The notes: generated by a model not told the origin, from the letters alone. 64,000 nucleotides of DNA from Mammaliicoccus sciuri (GCF_025561425.1 NZ_CP094824.1:1612001-1676000); one strand, 5' to 3'; numbered from the stretch's first letter, positions 1-10,089 are shown. Numbers and translations are program-made.

Positions 1-542
1 CCTTTAGGTGCAATTTCATCGACCATTTCTTCAAATCCATCAAAATCGATAATTGCATAGTATTCCGGATCAATATCAAGGTTCTTCTTCAATGTCTTAC
101 GTAATAATTCAGGTCCGCCTAATGAATATGCAGTATTAATCTTATAATTACGATAGCCACCTGGGATTTCTGAATAAATATCTCTCATGACAGATACAAT
201 TTTGAGATCTTTTTTCAAGTAATCGTATTGAACAATCATAATTGAGTCTGTTCTAGGTTGTGAATTATCTACTTTGCGGTCCTCACCTAATACGAGCACA
301 TTTACTTTACCATCATTCCGCGTTGTACTATTGAATTTATGTAATTGATGCTTTTTACCGTTATCTGATGAAACTTTCAAACCAGATTTATAAGAAGCAT
401 TAATGTAAAATCCAAGTCCAATTAAAAGTAAGATGATACCTAAGAAAATAAAAGGTCTTTTTTTTATTCTACGCTTTTTTCTTCTTGTAGGTATATTCTT
501 TTGACGATTATCTTCAGTTTCTAATTGATTATGCGAAGTCAT
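1..542 (-). CDS. msrR: LytR-CpsA-Psr (LCP) family protein, MsrR-type, partial
   Basis: The N-terminal 180 residues are visible; the 3' part lies outside the window. The protein begins MTSHNQLETEDNRQKN, has a strongly basic stretch (residues about 19-29), then one membrane anchor (about 30-47), and then enters the extracellular LCP domain. Family motifs are visible: VNVLVLGEDRK, the RTDSIMI motif, and SVMRDIYSEIPG, whose Arg and Asp bind the polyprenyl pyrophosphate. LCP enzymes transfer wall teichoic acid or other glycopolymers from undecaprenyl carriers to peptidoglycan. The symbol is based on the neighbourhood: in staphylococci msrR lies beside an msrA gene and mprF, as here. The start is the ATG at 540-542. 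The promoter contains a large palindrome (see 569-597). Confidence 0.85.
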   Translation of the reverse strand, partial: MTSHNQLETEDNRQKNIPTRRKKRRIKKRPFIFLGIILLLIGLGFYINASYKSGLKVSSDNGKKHQLHKFNSTTRNDGKVNVLVLGEDRKVDNSQPRTDSIMIVQYDYLKKDLKIVSVMRDIYSEIPGGYRNYKINTAYSLGGPELLRKTLKKNLDIDPEYYAIIDFDGFEEMVDEIAPK

Positions 543-568
543 TGTTACCAACCTTTTATCTTCAAAAT

Positions 569-597
569 TGAGTCTAATTATATTATAATGAGACTCA
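569..597. promoter_or_regulatory. 29-bp palindrome over the msrR promoter
   Basis: Arms TGAGTCT and AGACTCA flank an AT core; the two 14-base halves match at 13 of 14 positions. On the minus strand the core supplies TATAAT, with TTAACT 17 bases upstream, so the palindrome covers the -10 region of the predicted msrR promoter. The regulator is unknown. The AT-rich stem and lack of a T-run argue against a terminator. Confidence 0.5.
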
Positions 598-696
598 TAC
601 ATTAAGTTAACCAATTTATAAACTAAAAATCAAGAAAAATTGCAAAGCTAACTTAAAAATAAGACTTGAGACTGAATAAAGGATGGTAAAAATATC

Positions 697-1197
697 ATGA
701 ATATGAATAAAGCGTATTTTGCAGGAGGATGCTTTTGGTGTATGGTTAAGCCATTTGACCAATATGAAGGAATAGATAAAGTGACTTCAGGTTATATGGG
801 TGGAACAACTGAAAATCCAACATACGAAGAAGTAAAAAAAGGTGATACCGGACATTATGAAGTTGTCGAAATCCAATATGATGTAGCTTTATTCTCATAT
901 AATAGACTGCTAGAAATATATTTTTCTATTATTGACCCTACTGATGCTCATGGACAATTCCAAGACAGAGGTACACAGTACGAAACAGCTATTTTCTATA
1001 CAAATGATGATCAGAAGAAACTTGCTGAACAGTATATCGAACAACTCAATAAAGAATTACCAGAAGGAAAATCAGTCGTTACAAAACTATTACCATATAA
1101 GCCTTTTTACAAAGCTGAAGATTATCATCAAGATTTCTATAAGAAGAATCCTGAAAGATATCAAGAAGAACAAACAATTAGACAAAGTTTAAAATAA
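697..1197 (+). CDS. msrA: Peptide methionine-S-sulfoxide reductase A
   Basis: Reduces the S epimer of methionine sulfoxide in proteins, using thioredoxin as reductant. The MsrA signature GGCFWC is at residues 10-15, with Cys12 the catalytic nucleophile. Other family landmarks are [11 protein letters not shown], the [17 protein letters not shown] block and the C-terminal [10 protein letters not shown] segment. At 166 aa it is a normal stand-alone MsrA with no fused MsrB. AAAGGATGG about 10 bases upstream supports the ATG at 697 over the in-frame ATG two codons later. It is transcribed divergently from the LCP gene, an arrangement typical of staphylococci. Confidence 0.93.
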   Translation: MNMNKAYFAGGCFWCMVKPFDQYEGIDKVTSGYMGGTTENPTYEEVKKGDTGHYEVVEIQYDVALFSYNRLLEIYFSIIDPTDAHGQFQDRGTQYETAIFYTNDDQKKLAEQYIEQLNKELPEGKSVVTKLLPYKPFYKAEDYHQDFYKKNPERYQEEQTIRQSLK

Positions 1198-1290
1198 ACA
1201 AGTATAGCATAACAGTATCGTATACAATTATGCTATACTGTTATTTTTATATAACATCTATCAGTATTTAAGATATAAAAGGAGAACATT

Positions 1291-1908
1291 ATGGAACAAT
1301 GGATTACTGATTTTATGACGCATTATGGATATATCGGTGTCTTCATACTCGTATTTTTAGAATATGTTATACACCCCTTCCCTTCTGAAATCATATTAAC
1401 ATTTGCAGGCTTTATGACTTCACAATCAGACTTGAATATCATAATTGTATGTTTACTTACAATTTTAGGTGCTGTACTCGGAGCACTTGTATTATATAGT
1501 GTTGGTGCTTTTATAGGAGAAGAACGTTTATATAAATTTATACATAAACGCGGCAAATATATAGGTATCAAAATTCAAGACTTAGATAAGACCATTCAAT
1601 GGTTAGACAAATATGGACATTGGGCTATCTTTTTAGGACGCTTTATCCCAATCGTCAGAACACTCATTTCATTACCAGCCGGTATAACTAAAATGAACTT
1701 ACCCGTATTTATACTTTTAACAGCTGTCGGTACAGGTATGTGGAATATATTTCTAATTATGCTCGGTAAAATGCTAGGTAATCACTGGCATCAAATTCTT
1801 GTATATGTAGGTATGTATTCTAAAGTGTTTATTGTAATCATTGCGATAGCAGTGCTATACGTACTATACTTATGGTATAAACGTATAAAAGAAACACGTG
1901 TTAATTAA
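1291..1908 (+). CDS. DedA family membrane protein
   Basis: A 205-aa polytopic membrane protein with the DedA/SNARE-associated signature: an N-terminal FPSEIIL motif (residues about 31-37) and GRFIPIVRTLISLPAG (about 112-127), with the conserved arginines. DedA proteins are proposed lipid (undecaprenyl phosphate or phosphatidylethanolamine) flippases needed for envelope homeostasis; the substrate here cannot be told. A good ribosome site, AAAGGAG, precedes the ATG. A strong bidirectional hairpin separates it from the convergent mprF gene. Confidence 0.85.
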   Translation: MEQWITDFMTHYGYIGVFILVFLEYVIHPFPSEIILTFAGFMTSQSDLNIIIVCLLTILGAVLGALVLYSVGAFIGEERLYKFIHKRGKYIGIKIQDLDKTIQWLDKYGHWAIFLGRFIPIVRTLISLPAGITKMNLPVFILLTAVGTGMWNIFLIMLGKMLGNHWHQILVYVGMYSKVFIVIIAIAVLYVLYLWYKRIKETRVN

Positions 1909-1920
1909 ATACAAGCAAAA

Positions 1921-1958
1921 ACCCAAAACCACTTTTTCACAAGTGGTTTTGGGTTTTT
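1921..1958. terminator. Bidirectional terminator between dedA and mprF
   Basis: A 14-bp stem (ACCCAAAACCACTT with AAGTGGTTTTGGGT) is flanked by A-rich and T-rich runs, so it can serve both converging genes. It abuts the mprF stop codon. Confidence 0.85.
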
Positions 1959-4482
1959 ATTTATGATTAATTGTTAAAGATACTCTTATTAAATTCCATA
2001 ATAGCGAACTATATTTACGATATACTAAATATCTCGGTTCCCATTCTGGATAAAATTTTTGTTTATAATTCCGTAATCCTTGGAAGCTATATAATCCATT
2101 CATATTTTCAAATACTTTTGCTGCAAATTTTTCTCTTAAATATGCATATTGATTATGTCCTACATTGGATAATGTAGCCATTCCGATATTAAATTGTTTA
2201 TAGCCTTGTTCTTGTGCCCATAACAACATATGGATATATAAAGCATCCATCATTGGTAGTTCTACTTCTTTGTTCCATCTAATTAAATCTACGGATATGG
2301 AATCATTATAGTTCGTATACATTAATGAACAGAACCCTACTATTTCTTTGCTATTATTTCTTATAACTGCGATTGGTGCTTTATTTAAATAATCTTCATC
2401 AAATGATCCAACTGAGAAACTCATTTCTCTCTTGTCACCTAACCAGCCGTCACTAATAGATTTCAGCATATTGATGTCATCTTGTGCATATGGCACTTCT
2501 ATAATTTCAAATTGATAGCCTTCTGACGCCATTTTATTATGTGTTGCACGCATACCACGTTTTTTCTTACCAGATAAACTAAACGTTTCGAGATCTATGA
2601 GCGCTTCTTCTCCTAATTTGAAAAAGACATTTCCATAATCATGATATAAAGAAAGTAATTTACTTTGTACTTGATAGAAAATAATATCATGACCTAAAAA
2701 GTGCATTTGATCATAAAATTCTTTTAATACTTCATGATATTTATCCGAGTTACCGACTGGATCACCTAACACGATAACAGCATTCATCGTGTGTCGATAC
2801 ATAATAAAGACATCTTCATCTTTATTAACATAAAATGATTTATCTCCTGTAAATGCTAAGTGACTCACATATGAACCTTGATTTTGGTCGATAATAGTCT
2901 GTATCGTTTCATATGTTGCATTTGTATATAAACTTTTTTGGAATCTTTTAGAGAGAATATATGTTATGCACATACCGATTAAACATAATATCGCAAGAGC
3001 AATTAAGAACATTGTAAACACAGCATATTTATCAAATTTCGTAACTTCATGTGGATATAAATTCAAATAATTTTTAGTGACAATTCTATTGAAAATAAAC
3101 ATTGTCAGAATTAATACACCACTTAAAACTATTTTCATAGGTGTCACAATCTTTTTGACAACAAGTGCATTTTTGTAGCCGATAAATAATAATACTAAAA
3201 GCGTCGTTAACCATAAAAATGCAATGATCGTGCTATTCGTTAATATGGATACAACTAACATTACAATGACGGAAATAATGCTCATGAGTATAGAACGCAT
3301 CGTACCAGACATAACGCCTTTCGCACAAATCAGTAACATAAGTGTAGAAGCTGTATGTAATGCTAATAAGATTGAATAAAAAGTATAATGATGAGAGTAA
3401 ATAGCATCATATAAGATTAAAATGTGATTAAAATAAAGGACAAATCCTGTTATACCAGATAATAGCCCTAGCGCTAATGTTGGTACTTTGTTCATAAAGT
3501 CACTTTGCACAGACTTGATAAACGATGTTGTATCAACTGCTGGTGTATAGAATTTACTTTCTTCGATGTATTTTTTAGCGATACTACCAAATTCAAATGT
3601 AGATAAACCAAGTGCGATTATAAATGGGAAGAAGTAACAAGCAACTCTATAAAGTAATAACGCTAGTAATACTTTTTCTTCAGGTACGCCAAGTGACTTA
3701 ATTCCTAATAAGATCACTAAATCAAACGCGCCAAATCCCCCAGGTATCATACTAATTAATCCTGATAAGGCAGCAACGACAAATATACCGACTAAGTGCG
3801 CAAAGTCTACATGTATATGTAAAGCTTTTAAAATAACAAATAATAAGTAGCTCGCGGCAATCCATTCGAGTGCAGATACTATTGTAAACTTAAATCCAAG
3901 CAATCTATCTCGACTTATAGAAGGTTTCAAATACGACACAACTATAAATAATGGAAGAAACAAGCTGCCAATATATATGACAATTTTAGCCCATGAAATA
4001 TCAGCTAGTAATACATCTGCATTAAAAACACGAAATACAATAAGTGCACATAATAAACTTAAACCACTTAACATGGATAACAATAACAATGAAACACTTT
4101 TAACTAAATTTTTCTTATCTTCTACATCATTTCTATAAGAATAAATTCTTAAACCCGCACCTATTAAACCACCAAATCCTAAAATACTGTTAAACGTATT
4201 AATAATATAGCTAATGGATAAAACTTTGTGTATCGGTAAACTGATTTTTAAAGACTGCTTTAGCATCATGTCATATAGTGATAAAACAGAAACGGACAGT
4301 ACACCTAATATAATGATGCCTACAAAATAAAATGTATTCATTTCTCTAAAAAGAACGATAGTCTTTTTAAAGTCGATTTTCCCTAATTCATTATGCAATA
4401 CAAATACAACGATGCATAATACGATACATATAAATAGAACCTTTAATATTGGCAAAATTTTCTTTCGATTTAATAGTTTCAT
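1957..4482 (-). CDS. mprF: Phosphatidylglycerol lysyltransferase / lysyl-PG flippase MprF
   Basis: Bifunctional membrane protein that adds lysine from Lys-tRNA to phosphatidylglycerol and flips the product to the outer leaflet, lowering susceptibility to cationic antimicrobial peptides and daptomycin. At 841 aa it matches staphylococcal MprF (about 840 aa). The N-terminal two-thirds is a multi-helix flippase region; a glycine-rich segment LISMIPGGFGAFDLVIL lies near residue 250. The C-terminal cytosolic domain (about 510-841) is the DUF2156 GNAT-like synthase, with SGKKKRGMRATHNKM and FNIGMATLSNVG. A ribosome site, AGAAGGTTGG, precedes ATG. It is apparently monocistronic. Confidence 0.95.
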   Translation of the reverse strand: MKLLNRKKILPILKVLFICIVLCIVVFVLHNELGKIDFKKTIVLFREMNTFYFVGIIILGVLSVSVLSLYDMMLKQSLKISLPIHKVLSISYIINTFNSILGFGGLIGAGLRIYSYRNDVEDKKNLVKSVSLLLLSMLSGLSLLCALIVFRVFNADVLLADISWAKIVIYIGSLFLPLFIVVSYLKPSISRDRLLGFKFTIVSALEWIAASYLLFVILKALHIHVDFAHLVGIFVVAALSGLISMIPGGFGAFDLVILLGIKSLGVPEEKVLLALLLYRVACYFFPFIIALGLSTFEFGSIAKKYIEESKFYTPAVDTTSFIKSVQSDFMNKVPTLALGLLSGITGFVLYFNHILILYDAIYSHHYTFYSILLALHTASTLMLLICAKGVMSGTMRSILMSIISVIVMLVVSILTNSTIIAFLWLTTLLVLLFIGYKNALVVKKIVTPMKIVLSGVLILTMFIFNRIVTKNYLNLYPHEVTKFDKYAVFTMFLIALAILCLIGMCITYILSKRFQKSLYTNATYETIQTIIDQNQGSYVSHLAFTGDKSFYVNKDEDVFIMYRHTMNAVIVLGDPVGNSDKYHEVLKEFYDQMHFLGHDIIFYQVQSKLLSLYHDYGNVFFKLGEEALIDLETFSLSGKKKRGMRATHNKMASEGYQFEIIEVPYAQDDINMLKSISDGWLGDKREMSFSVGSFDEDYLNKAPIAVIRNNSKEIVGFCSLMYTNYNDSISVDLIRWNKEVELPMMDALYIHMLLWAQEQGYKQFNIGMATLSNVGHNQYAYLREKFAAKVFENMNGLYSFQGLRNYKQKFYPEWEPRYLVYRKYSSLLWNLIRVSLTINHK

Positions 4483-4550
4483 ATTCCAACCTTCTTTTAT
4501 TCTGTAATACTCCCAAATAATACCATATAAATATATAAATTAAAATGTTT

Positions 4551-4596
4551 AAAAAAGACTGCCATTAAGCTTCAAAAGTTAAAGGCAGTCTATCTT
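4551..4596 (-). terminator. Terminator 3' of the AI-2E transporter gene
   Basis: Stem AGACTGCC with GGCAGTCT flanking an AT-rich loop, just downstream of the stop codon of the gene at 4603-5808. Confidence 0.65.
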
Positions 4597-4602
4597 TATA
4601 GT

Positions 4603-5808
4603 TTATTCTTTTTCGTATACAACTTCTTCATCTTTAAACTCGTATGGACCTGAGTCATCTTGATAATACTTATTATAACGACGTTTAAATAATGTGAAGA
4701 GATGTGTCACAGCTACTTTAATAATAGCATAAGCTGGAATACCTAAAATAACACCAAGTACACCTGCTAAATTACCTGCACATAACAATACAAAGATGAT
4801 CGTTAAAGGATGAATTTGCATAGTTTTCCCCATAATATTTGGAGAAATAAAATGTCCTTCTAAAAATTGAACTGCAGCCCAAACGATTGCAAGTTTCAAT
4901 AACATAAATGGTGAATCAATGGCTGCTAAAATAATTGCTGGTGAAATAGCAATAATCGGACCTAAATACGGTACAACACTTGTTACAGCAGCAATACTTG
5001 CTAATGTTAAAGCATAGTCTAATCCAATGATTGAATAACCGATAAATAGTAATACACCAATACAGAAAGCAACAATCATTTGACCTTGAATATAAGAACC
5101 AACTTGAACGTTCATTTTATCAATTAAATCGTGTGTATCTTTTCTGAATTTTGGTGGCATTAATCTAATAAAGTAATTTCTAAACTTTGCACCATCTTTA
5201 AGTAAAAAGAATAATACAAATGGGAATGTAATAATGATCACAACAACATGTGTAATTGTAGATACAAATGATTGAAACTTATTACTGAAATCCCCTACTG
5301 AATTAGATATTTTCTTTGGAATATCACTAAAGTTTTGTTGGAACCAATTTTGAGCTTGTGTATAGTAATCCGCTACAAATGAATTTTGAGAAAGCTCTTT
5401 TAATTTATCACTAAATTCATCGAAATATGTAGGTAAATTTTTAGATAAACTCTCAACTTGATGTTGCACAACAGGTATTAATAACGTCACAATTAGTGTA
5501 AATGCTGCGATAATTACACATAATAATATGATGATCCCCCATAATCTAGAGATGTTAAACCTTTCCATAAAATTAATTAAAGGATTAAACAAATAGAATG
5601 CAACGAACGCAACAATAATTGGGCCAATTAAAGTTGTCGTAATCGTAACGATAGGTTCAAAAATAAATGAAACATGTTGGAATATAAATATTGTTAACCC
5701 TATCAAAATCAATAATCCTAAAATGAAATAAATATCACGTCCACCGAAAAACTGCATAAAACGTGTTGTTTTATTCAAAGAATTATTGGAATGCTTTTCT
5801 TTTTGCAA
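4603..5808 (-). CDS. AI-2E family transporter (permease PerM-like)
   Basis: A 401-aa integral membrane protein of the AI-2E/UPF0118 family. Two N-terminal helices, a long hydrophilic segment (about 120-200) and a C-terminal helix cluster with the family core IAAVTSVVPYLGPIIAISPAII are visible. The charged C-tail (KFKRRYNKYYQDD region) is cytosolic. Some members export autoinducer-2 and others act as Na+(Li+)/H+ antiporters, so the substrate should be left open. GAGGAGGGC before ATG is a strong ribosome site. The gene stands alone between two terminators. Confidence 0.8.
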   Translation of the reverse strand: MQKEKHSNNSLNKTTRFMQFFGGRDIYFILGLLILIGLTIFIFQHVSFIFEPIVTITTTLIGPIIVAFVAFYLFNPLINFMERFNISRLWGIIILLCVIIAAFTLIVTLLIPVVQHQVESLSKNLPTYFDEFSDKLKELSQNSFVADYYTQAQNWFQQNFSDIPKKISNSVGDFSNKFQSFVSTITHVVVIIITFPFVLFFLLKDGAKFRNYFIRLMPPKFRKDTHDLIDKMNVQVGSYIQGQMIVAFCIGVLLFIGYSIIGLDYALTLASIAAVTSVVPYLGPIIAISPAIILAAIDSPFMLLKLAIVWAAVQFLEGHFISPNIMGKTMQIHPLTIIFVLLCAGNLAGVLGVILGIPAYAIIKVAVTHLFTLFKRRYNKYYQDDSGPYEFKDEEVVYEKE

Positions 5809-5932
5809 AATAAGCCCTCCTCTTAAAGATTTATAATCTATTATACCCTAATCGTTTCACTTTAAAAACAAAAATTTACAATTATAGTTTACATAATAAT
5901 ATTATAATGGTTTAATTTTTAGGTATAAAAAA

Positions 5933-5957
5933 AAGATACACCAAAAAGATGTATCTT
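5933..5957 (-). terminator. Terminator of ptsG
   Basis: AAGATACA pairs with TGTATCTT a few bases past the ptsG stop, followed on the minus strand by an oligo-T run. Confidence 0.7.
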
Positions 5958-5973
5958 CTAGAACATAAAAGTC

Positions 5974-8040
5974 TTATTTAACGACTAATATTTTATCGCC
6001 TTGTTCAACAGAACCAGTTGTTAATACTTCTAATGAAGCGTCACCAAGGTTTGTAACAACAATTGGTGTAACAGTACTATCAGCATTTTCTTTAATAAAG
6101 TCTAAATCTACTTTCATTAACGGTTGACCTTTAACGATATCTGTATCAGCTTCCGCTAAAATTTCAAATCCTTTACCTTCTAATTTAACTGTTTCTAAAC
6201 CGAAGTGGATTAATAATTCAACACCGTCATTAGATTCTAAACCGATTGCATGTTTTGTTGGGAATGTCATTTTCAATTTACCATCAAATGGTGCAACTAC
6301 TTCACCAGTTTCAGGAATAATTGCAACGCCGTCACCCATCATTTTTTCAGAGAATACTTTATCTGGTACTTCAGAGATATTAACAACTTCACCTTTAATA
6401 GGTGCATAAATTGTTGCGCCACCTTCAGCTAAAATAGCAGCACTTTCTTGATCGCCTTCTTCAGTAACAGTTGTTTCATCAGGTTTCGTAATTTCTCCTG
6501 AAATGATACGTGCCATATCATGTTTAATTTGATCTGATTTAGGACCGAAAATAGCTTGAATATTGTTACCAACTTCAAGTACACCAGAAGCACCTAAATT
6601 TTTCAGTTCATCTTTGTTTACTTCAGATTTATTTAATACTTCAACACGTAAACGCGTAATACATGCATCTAAATGTTTGATGTTTTCTTTACCACCCATT
6701 GCATCTAATACATCGAATGGAAGTTCAGCTACTGAACTGTTGCGTGTTTCAGATTCTTTATCTTCACGACCAGGTGTTTTTAAGTTGAATTTCTTAATCG
6801 CAAATGTGAATAAGAAGTAATAAACTAACGCATAAATAATACCTACTGGAATTACAAGTAATGCATTAGTACGATCCCAGTTTAATAATCCGTATAAGAC
6901 GTAATCGATAAATCCACCAGAGAAAGTCATACCGATTTGGATATGTAGAAGATGCATCACTAAGAATGATGTACCTGCTAAAATAACATGAATACTGTAT
7001 AATACTGGCGCTACGAATAAGAATGAGAATTCTAATGGTTCAGTAATACCTGTTAAGAATGATGTTAAACCTGCAGATAACATTAAACCACCGACAACTT
7101 TTTTACGCTCTGGGCGAGCTTGACGATAGATTGCAAATGCTGCAGCTGGTAAACCAAACATCATAAATGGATATTTACCAGTTGTGAATGCACCAGCTGT
7201 AAATGGTACACCGTCTTTAACTTGTGCCATGAATATTCTTTGGTCACCACGAACTAATTCACCAGCAGAATTTACATAGTTACCAAATTCGAACCAGAAT
7301 GGTGAGTAGAAAATGTGATGCAATCCAAATGGAATTAAAGCACGTTCAATAATACCAAATATAAATGTCGTTAAAGCTAAGTTCTTATCTAATAAGAATG
7401 TAGATAAGTTATTTAAGCCATCTTGAATTGGTGGCCATGCAAATGAAAGAATAATACCTGCAATAATTGCAACTACAGATGTGATAATTGGTACGAATCT
7501 TTTACCAGCAAAGAATCCTAAGAATGGTGGTAAGTTGATATTATAATATTTGTTGTAACACCATGCTGCAAGAGCACCCATTATAATACCACCAAACACC
7601 CCTGTTTGAAGTGTTGGAATACCAAGAACTAATGCGTTTGCTGGATCTTTAGCAGTTTGTCCTAAAGTTTTAGCGCCTTCAGCGTAGCTATAAATATCAT
7701 CAATTGAAATACCTTTAACAACACCCATTGTTGTATTCATAATAAGGTAACCTACTAATGCTGCTAATGCTGCAACACCATCTCCTCCAGCTAAACCTAA
7801 TGCAGTCCCGAGTGCGAATAGCAATGGTAAATTATCAAAGATAATTTGACCTGATGATTCCATTACTGAAGCTATCATAACAATAACATCAGATTTTAAC
7901 CAAGGTGCAATTTGAACGAATTGATCGTTTTGCATTGCATTACCAAACGCAAGTAAAATACCTGCTGCTGGTAAAATCGCAACTGGTAACATTAATGCTT
8001 TACCAATACGTTGCAATTGTCCAAAGAACTTTTTAAACAT
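5974..8040 (-). CDS. ptsG: PTS glucose transporter, fused EIICBA
   Basis: Imports and phosphorylates glucose (or a related hexose) with phosphate from PEP via HPr. The 688-aa chain holds three domains in order: membrane EIIC (residues 1 to about 420, starting [17 protein letters not shown]), EIIB (about 440-520) with the phospho-cysteine in [12 protein letters not shown], and EIIA (about 545-688) with the active histidine in [15 protein letters not shown]. The layout resembles S. aureus PtsG and S. carnosus GlcA. Its 5' leader carries a RAT/terminator pair and the antiterminator gene glcT is directly upstream, so expression should be switched on by the sugar through GlcT. Confidence 0.93.
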   Translation of the reverse strand: MFKKFFGQLQRIGKALMLPVAILPAAGILLAFGNAMQNDQFVQIAPWLKSDVIVMIASVMESSGQIIFDNLPLLFALGTALGLAGGDGVAALAALVGYLIMNTTMGVVKGISIDDIYSYAEGAKTLGQTAKDPANALVLGIPTLQTGVFGGIIMGALAAWCYNKYYNINLPPFLGFFAGKRFVPIITSVVAIIAGIILSFAWPPIQDGLNNLSTFLLDKNLALTTFIFGIIERALIPFGLHHIFYSPFWFEFGNYVNSAGELVRGDQRIFMAQVKDGVPFTAGAFTTGKYPFMMFGLPAAAFAIYRQARPERKKVVGGLMLSAGLTSFLTGITEPLEFSFLFVAPVLYSIHVILAGTSFLVMHLLHIQIGMTFSGGFIDYVLYGLLNWDRTNALLVIPVGIIYALVYYFLFTFAIKKFNLKTPGREDKESETRNSSVAELPFDVLDAMGGKENIKHLDACITRLRVEVLNKSEVNKDELKNLGASGVLEVGNNIQAIFGPKSDQIKHDMARIISGEITKPDETTVTEEGDQESAAILAEGGATIYAPIKGEVVNISEVPDKVFSEKMMGDGVAIIPETGEVVAPFDGKLKMTFPTKHAIGLESNDGVELLIHFGLETVKLEGKGFEILAEADTDIVKGQPLMKVDLDFIKENADSTVTPIVVTNLGDASLEVLTTGSVEQGDKILVVK

Positions 8041-8084
8041 AATTAATACCCTCCTAATTGTTTAACTTTATAAATTACGGCATG

Positions 8085-8160
8085 AAAAAAGGCATGAGCA
8101 AAGAAACTTACCATTACGGTAAAGTCTATTTGCTCATGCCTGATCGTATCAGTAACACGC
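8085..8160 (-). promoter_or_regulatory. GlcT-dependent RAT antiterminator and terminator in the ptsG leader
   Basis: Read on the minus strand, a RAT-like stretch (8133-8160, containing CGTGTTACTGATACGATC) overlaps the 5' arm of a 12-bp terminator hairpin: TTTGCTCATGCC at 8129-8140 pairs with GGCATGAGCAAA at 8091-8102, followed by a T-run. The mutually exclusive structures match the known GlcT-controlled leaders of B. subtilis ptsG and S. carnosus glcA. When GlcT binds the RAT the terminator cannot form. Confidence 0.9.
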
Positions 8161-8163
8161 AAT

Positions 8164-9000
8164 TTATAAGTTATTATTAAAGTGTTGGATGTGCATCGTT
8201 AAATATGCCAATTCAGATTGATATACTGGCTTCTTCAACTGTGTTTGCATCATCTTCACTATCTTTACAGAAATATTATAGCACAATGGATATTGCGCTT
8301 TCAATAGTGTTTCGATATTAGTTGCATCTGGAATTCGTTCATCTGCCAATACTCTTTGAATCGCAAAGTGAAGGTGCCGAACAAAACGACTATAATTAAT
8401 ACTATTTTTGTTAATATCAACTTCTAGGCCTTCTTCTATTATAATGATTGCTTTTTGAATAATCGCTTTTATATTGTGTATATCATGAATTGAATGGTTT
8501 ACTTCAGCAGAGTGGATATGTAATGCAATAAATCCAGCTTCTGATTCAATAAACTGTAAGTTTAATTTTTCATTTAATATTTTAACAGCTTTTTCTGCTA
8601 TTTGATATTCTCTCGGATAAAGCAATTCAGTCTCTTTTAAAAAAGGATTATGAACATGTATACCTTCTTTAATACGCTTGATCGCAAATAACATATGGTC
8701 TGTTAAAGATATTAATGTCTTTTCACTAACACTTCCACCCAATTGCTTATCAATACCATTTACAACTTCAAGTACGATACTAAACACTTCATCATTTGTA
8801 CCATCTAATAATTGCTTATATTTATTTTTATCATTTTCAGATTCTAATAAATATACCTTTTCGATTAAATCTGTATTAATTTCTTCACCTTGTTTTTTTC
8901 CGAAACCAATCCCCTTACCAACTAATATAACTTCTTTATCATAATAATTAGCAACTAACACATTATTGTTTAATGCTTTTTCGATAATGTATTTTCCCAT
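8164..9000 (-). CDS. glcT: BglG/LicT-family transcription antiterminator GlcT
   Basis: RNA-binding antiterminator of the ptsG leader. The 278-aa chain has an N-terminal CAT RNA-binding domain (residues 1 to about 55; MGKYIIEKALNNNVLVA) followed by two PTS regulation domains. PRD1 holds the conserved histidine in LTDHMLFAIKRI, and PRD2 holds H-rich motifs near VRHLHFAIQRV and LTMHIQHF. Phosphorylation by the PTS enzymes on PRD histidines sets its activity. The gene is immediately upstream of ptsG with the target RAT in the gap. Confidence 0.93.
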   Translation of the reverse strand: MGKYIIEKALNNNVLVANYYDKEVILVGKGIGFGKKQGEEINTDLIEKVYLLESENDKNKYKQLLDGTNDEVFSIVLEVVNGIDKQLGGSVSEKTLISLTDHMLFAIKRIKEGIHVHNPFLKETELLYPREYQIAEKAVKILNEKLNLQFIESEAGFIALHIHSAEVNHSIHDIHNIKAIIQKAIIIIEEGLEVDINKNSINYSRFVRHLHFAIQRVLADERIPDATNIETLLKAQYPLCYNISVKIVKMMQTQLKKPVYQSELAYLTMHIQHFNNNL

Positions 9001-9101
9001 ATATTAAACCTCATTCTAAAGACCTATTACATATTATACATTTGATGATAATATAATGATAGATATATTTTATATCAATAAATACGAGGATGTGCAAACA
9101 T

Positions 9102-10085
9102 ATGAAAAAGACGAAACTATATATAATAAGTGTTCTTGCTGTTTTATTATTATCTACAATTTTATATCCGAAACATCAAGCCCATGCGGTAACTGAAGAG
9201 GCTTGGGATAATGCCGTTACTGTTTATGGTGCAGCATTACAAAACAATTCAAGTGCTAAAGATACAACTTCTAACTTATTAGGCACTAAAAACAGTGACA
9301 AGACAACTTACGTTACAGCTGATGACTTAAATAAATACTTAAATATGCAATCATCAAATGATGTCTTAAAATCAAGTATCCGTATTACAAAGACTTCTAA
9401 AGGTAGTGGTCTTAACTTAACGATCAATCAAGACCAAGGTCAAATTACAAAAGTAACTAAAGACACATATAAAAATGCTTTAATGACAGCTGGTATTCAA
9501 GATGCAGATGTTACAATTGCATCTAGTGAAGATGTAACTGGCGAAAGTGCCTTAGCTGGTGTATATAAAGCATTTGAAGAACAAGGTGAAGAAGTAGAAT
9601 CAAGCAGAACACAAGTCGCTCAAGAAGAATTATCTACAATTAACCAAATTACTGAAGAAAATAAAGGTCAAGAAGGATTTTCTCAATCACAATTAAACAA
9701 AACGATTGCAGAATCTAAACAAGCTGTAGCTGAAAAATCAGGTAATGTAACAATCAATGAAATTACAAATATCGTCAATCAGAAGATTGAAGACAATGGC
9801 TTAACAAACGTTATTAATGATAATCAAATTAATATGATTGTTAATGTTATTGATAAAGCACAAAAAGACGGTGTCTTTAGCGGTGAAAATGCAAAAGACT
9901 TTATTAATAACTCAAAAGATTATGTTAATGATTTAGTTAAATCAGATGAATTTAAAGATGCAAAGAAAAAAGCAGAAGATTTAGGTAACGATATTAAAGA
10001 CAAACTTCAAGACGAAGGTTTCTGGGATAAAATCGTAAATGCCATTAAAGATATCTTCAATTCAATTGCAAACTTATTTAAATAA
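9102..10085 (+). CDS. Secreted DUF1002-family protein
   Basis: A predicted exported protein of 327 aa. The signal peptide is MKKTKLYIISVLAVLLLST, ending near the AHA-VTEE cleavage site. The mature part has the DUF1002 look: VYGAALQNNSSAKD at its start, a GITADDVTIASSEDVTGESALAGVYKA-like central block (residues about 130-160), then long helical Gln/Asn/Lys-rich stretches and a C-terminal amphipathic segment, IVNAIKDIFNSIANLFK. Function is unknown; B. subtilis YpuA is a family member. I chose ATG 9102 because the GAGG at 9086-9089 lies upstream of it, whereas it would abut the ATG at 9090. Confidence 0.7.
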   Translation: MKKTKLYIISVLAVLLLSTILYPKHQAHAVTEEAWDNAVTVYGAALQNNSSAKDTTSNLLGTKNSDKTTYVTADDLNKYLNMQSSNDVLKSSIRITKTSKGSGLNLTINQDQGQITKVTKDTYKNALMTAGIQDADVTIASSEDVTGESALAGVYKAFEEQGEEVESSRTQVAQEELSTINQITEENKGQEGFSQSQLNKTIAESKQAVAEKSGNVTINEITNIVNQKIEDNGLTNVINDNQINMIVNVIDKAQKDGVFSGENAKDFINNSKDYVNDLVKSDEFKDAKKKAEDLGNDIKDKLQDEGFWDKIVNAIKDIFNSIANLFK

Positions 10086-10089
10086 ATTG

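Noticed and set aside
9090-9101. Upstream ATG for the DUF1002 gene
   Set aside because: It directly abuts the GAGG ribosome site, and the signal peptide begins properly at 9102.
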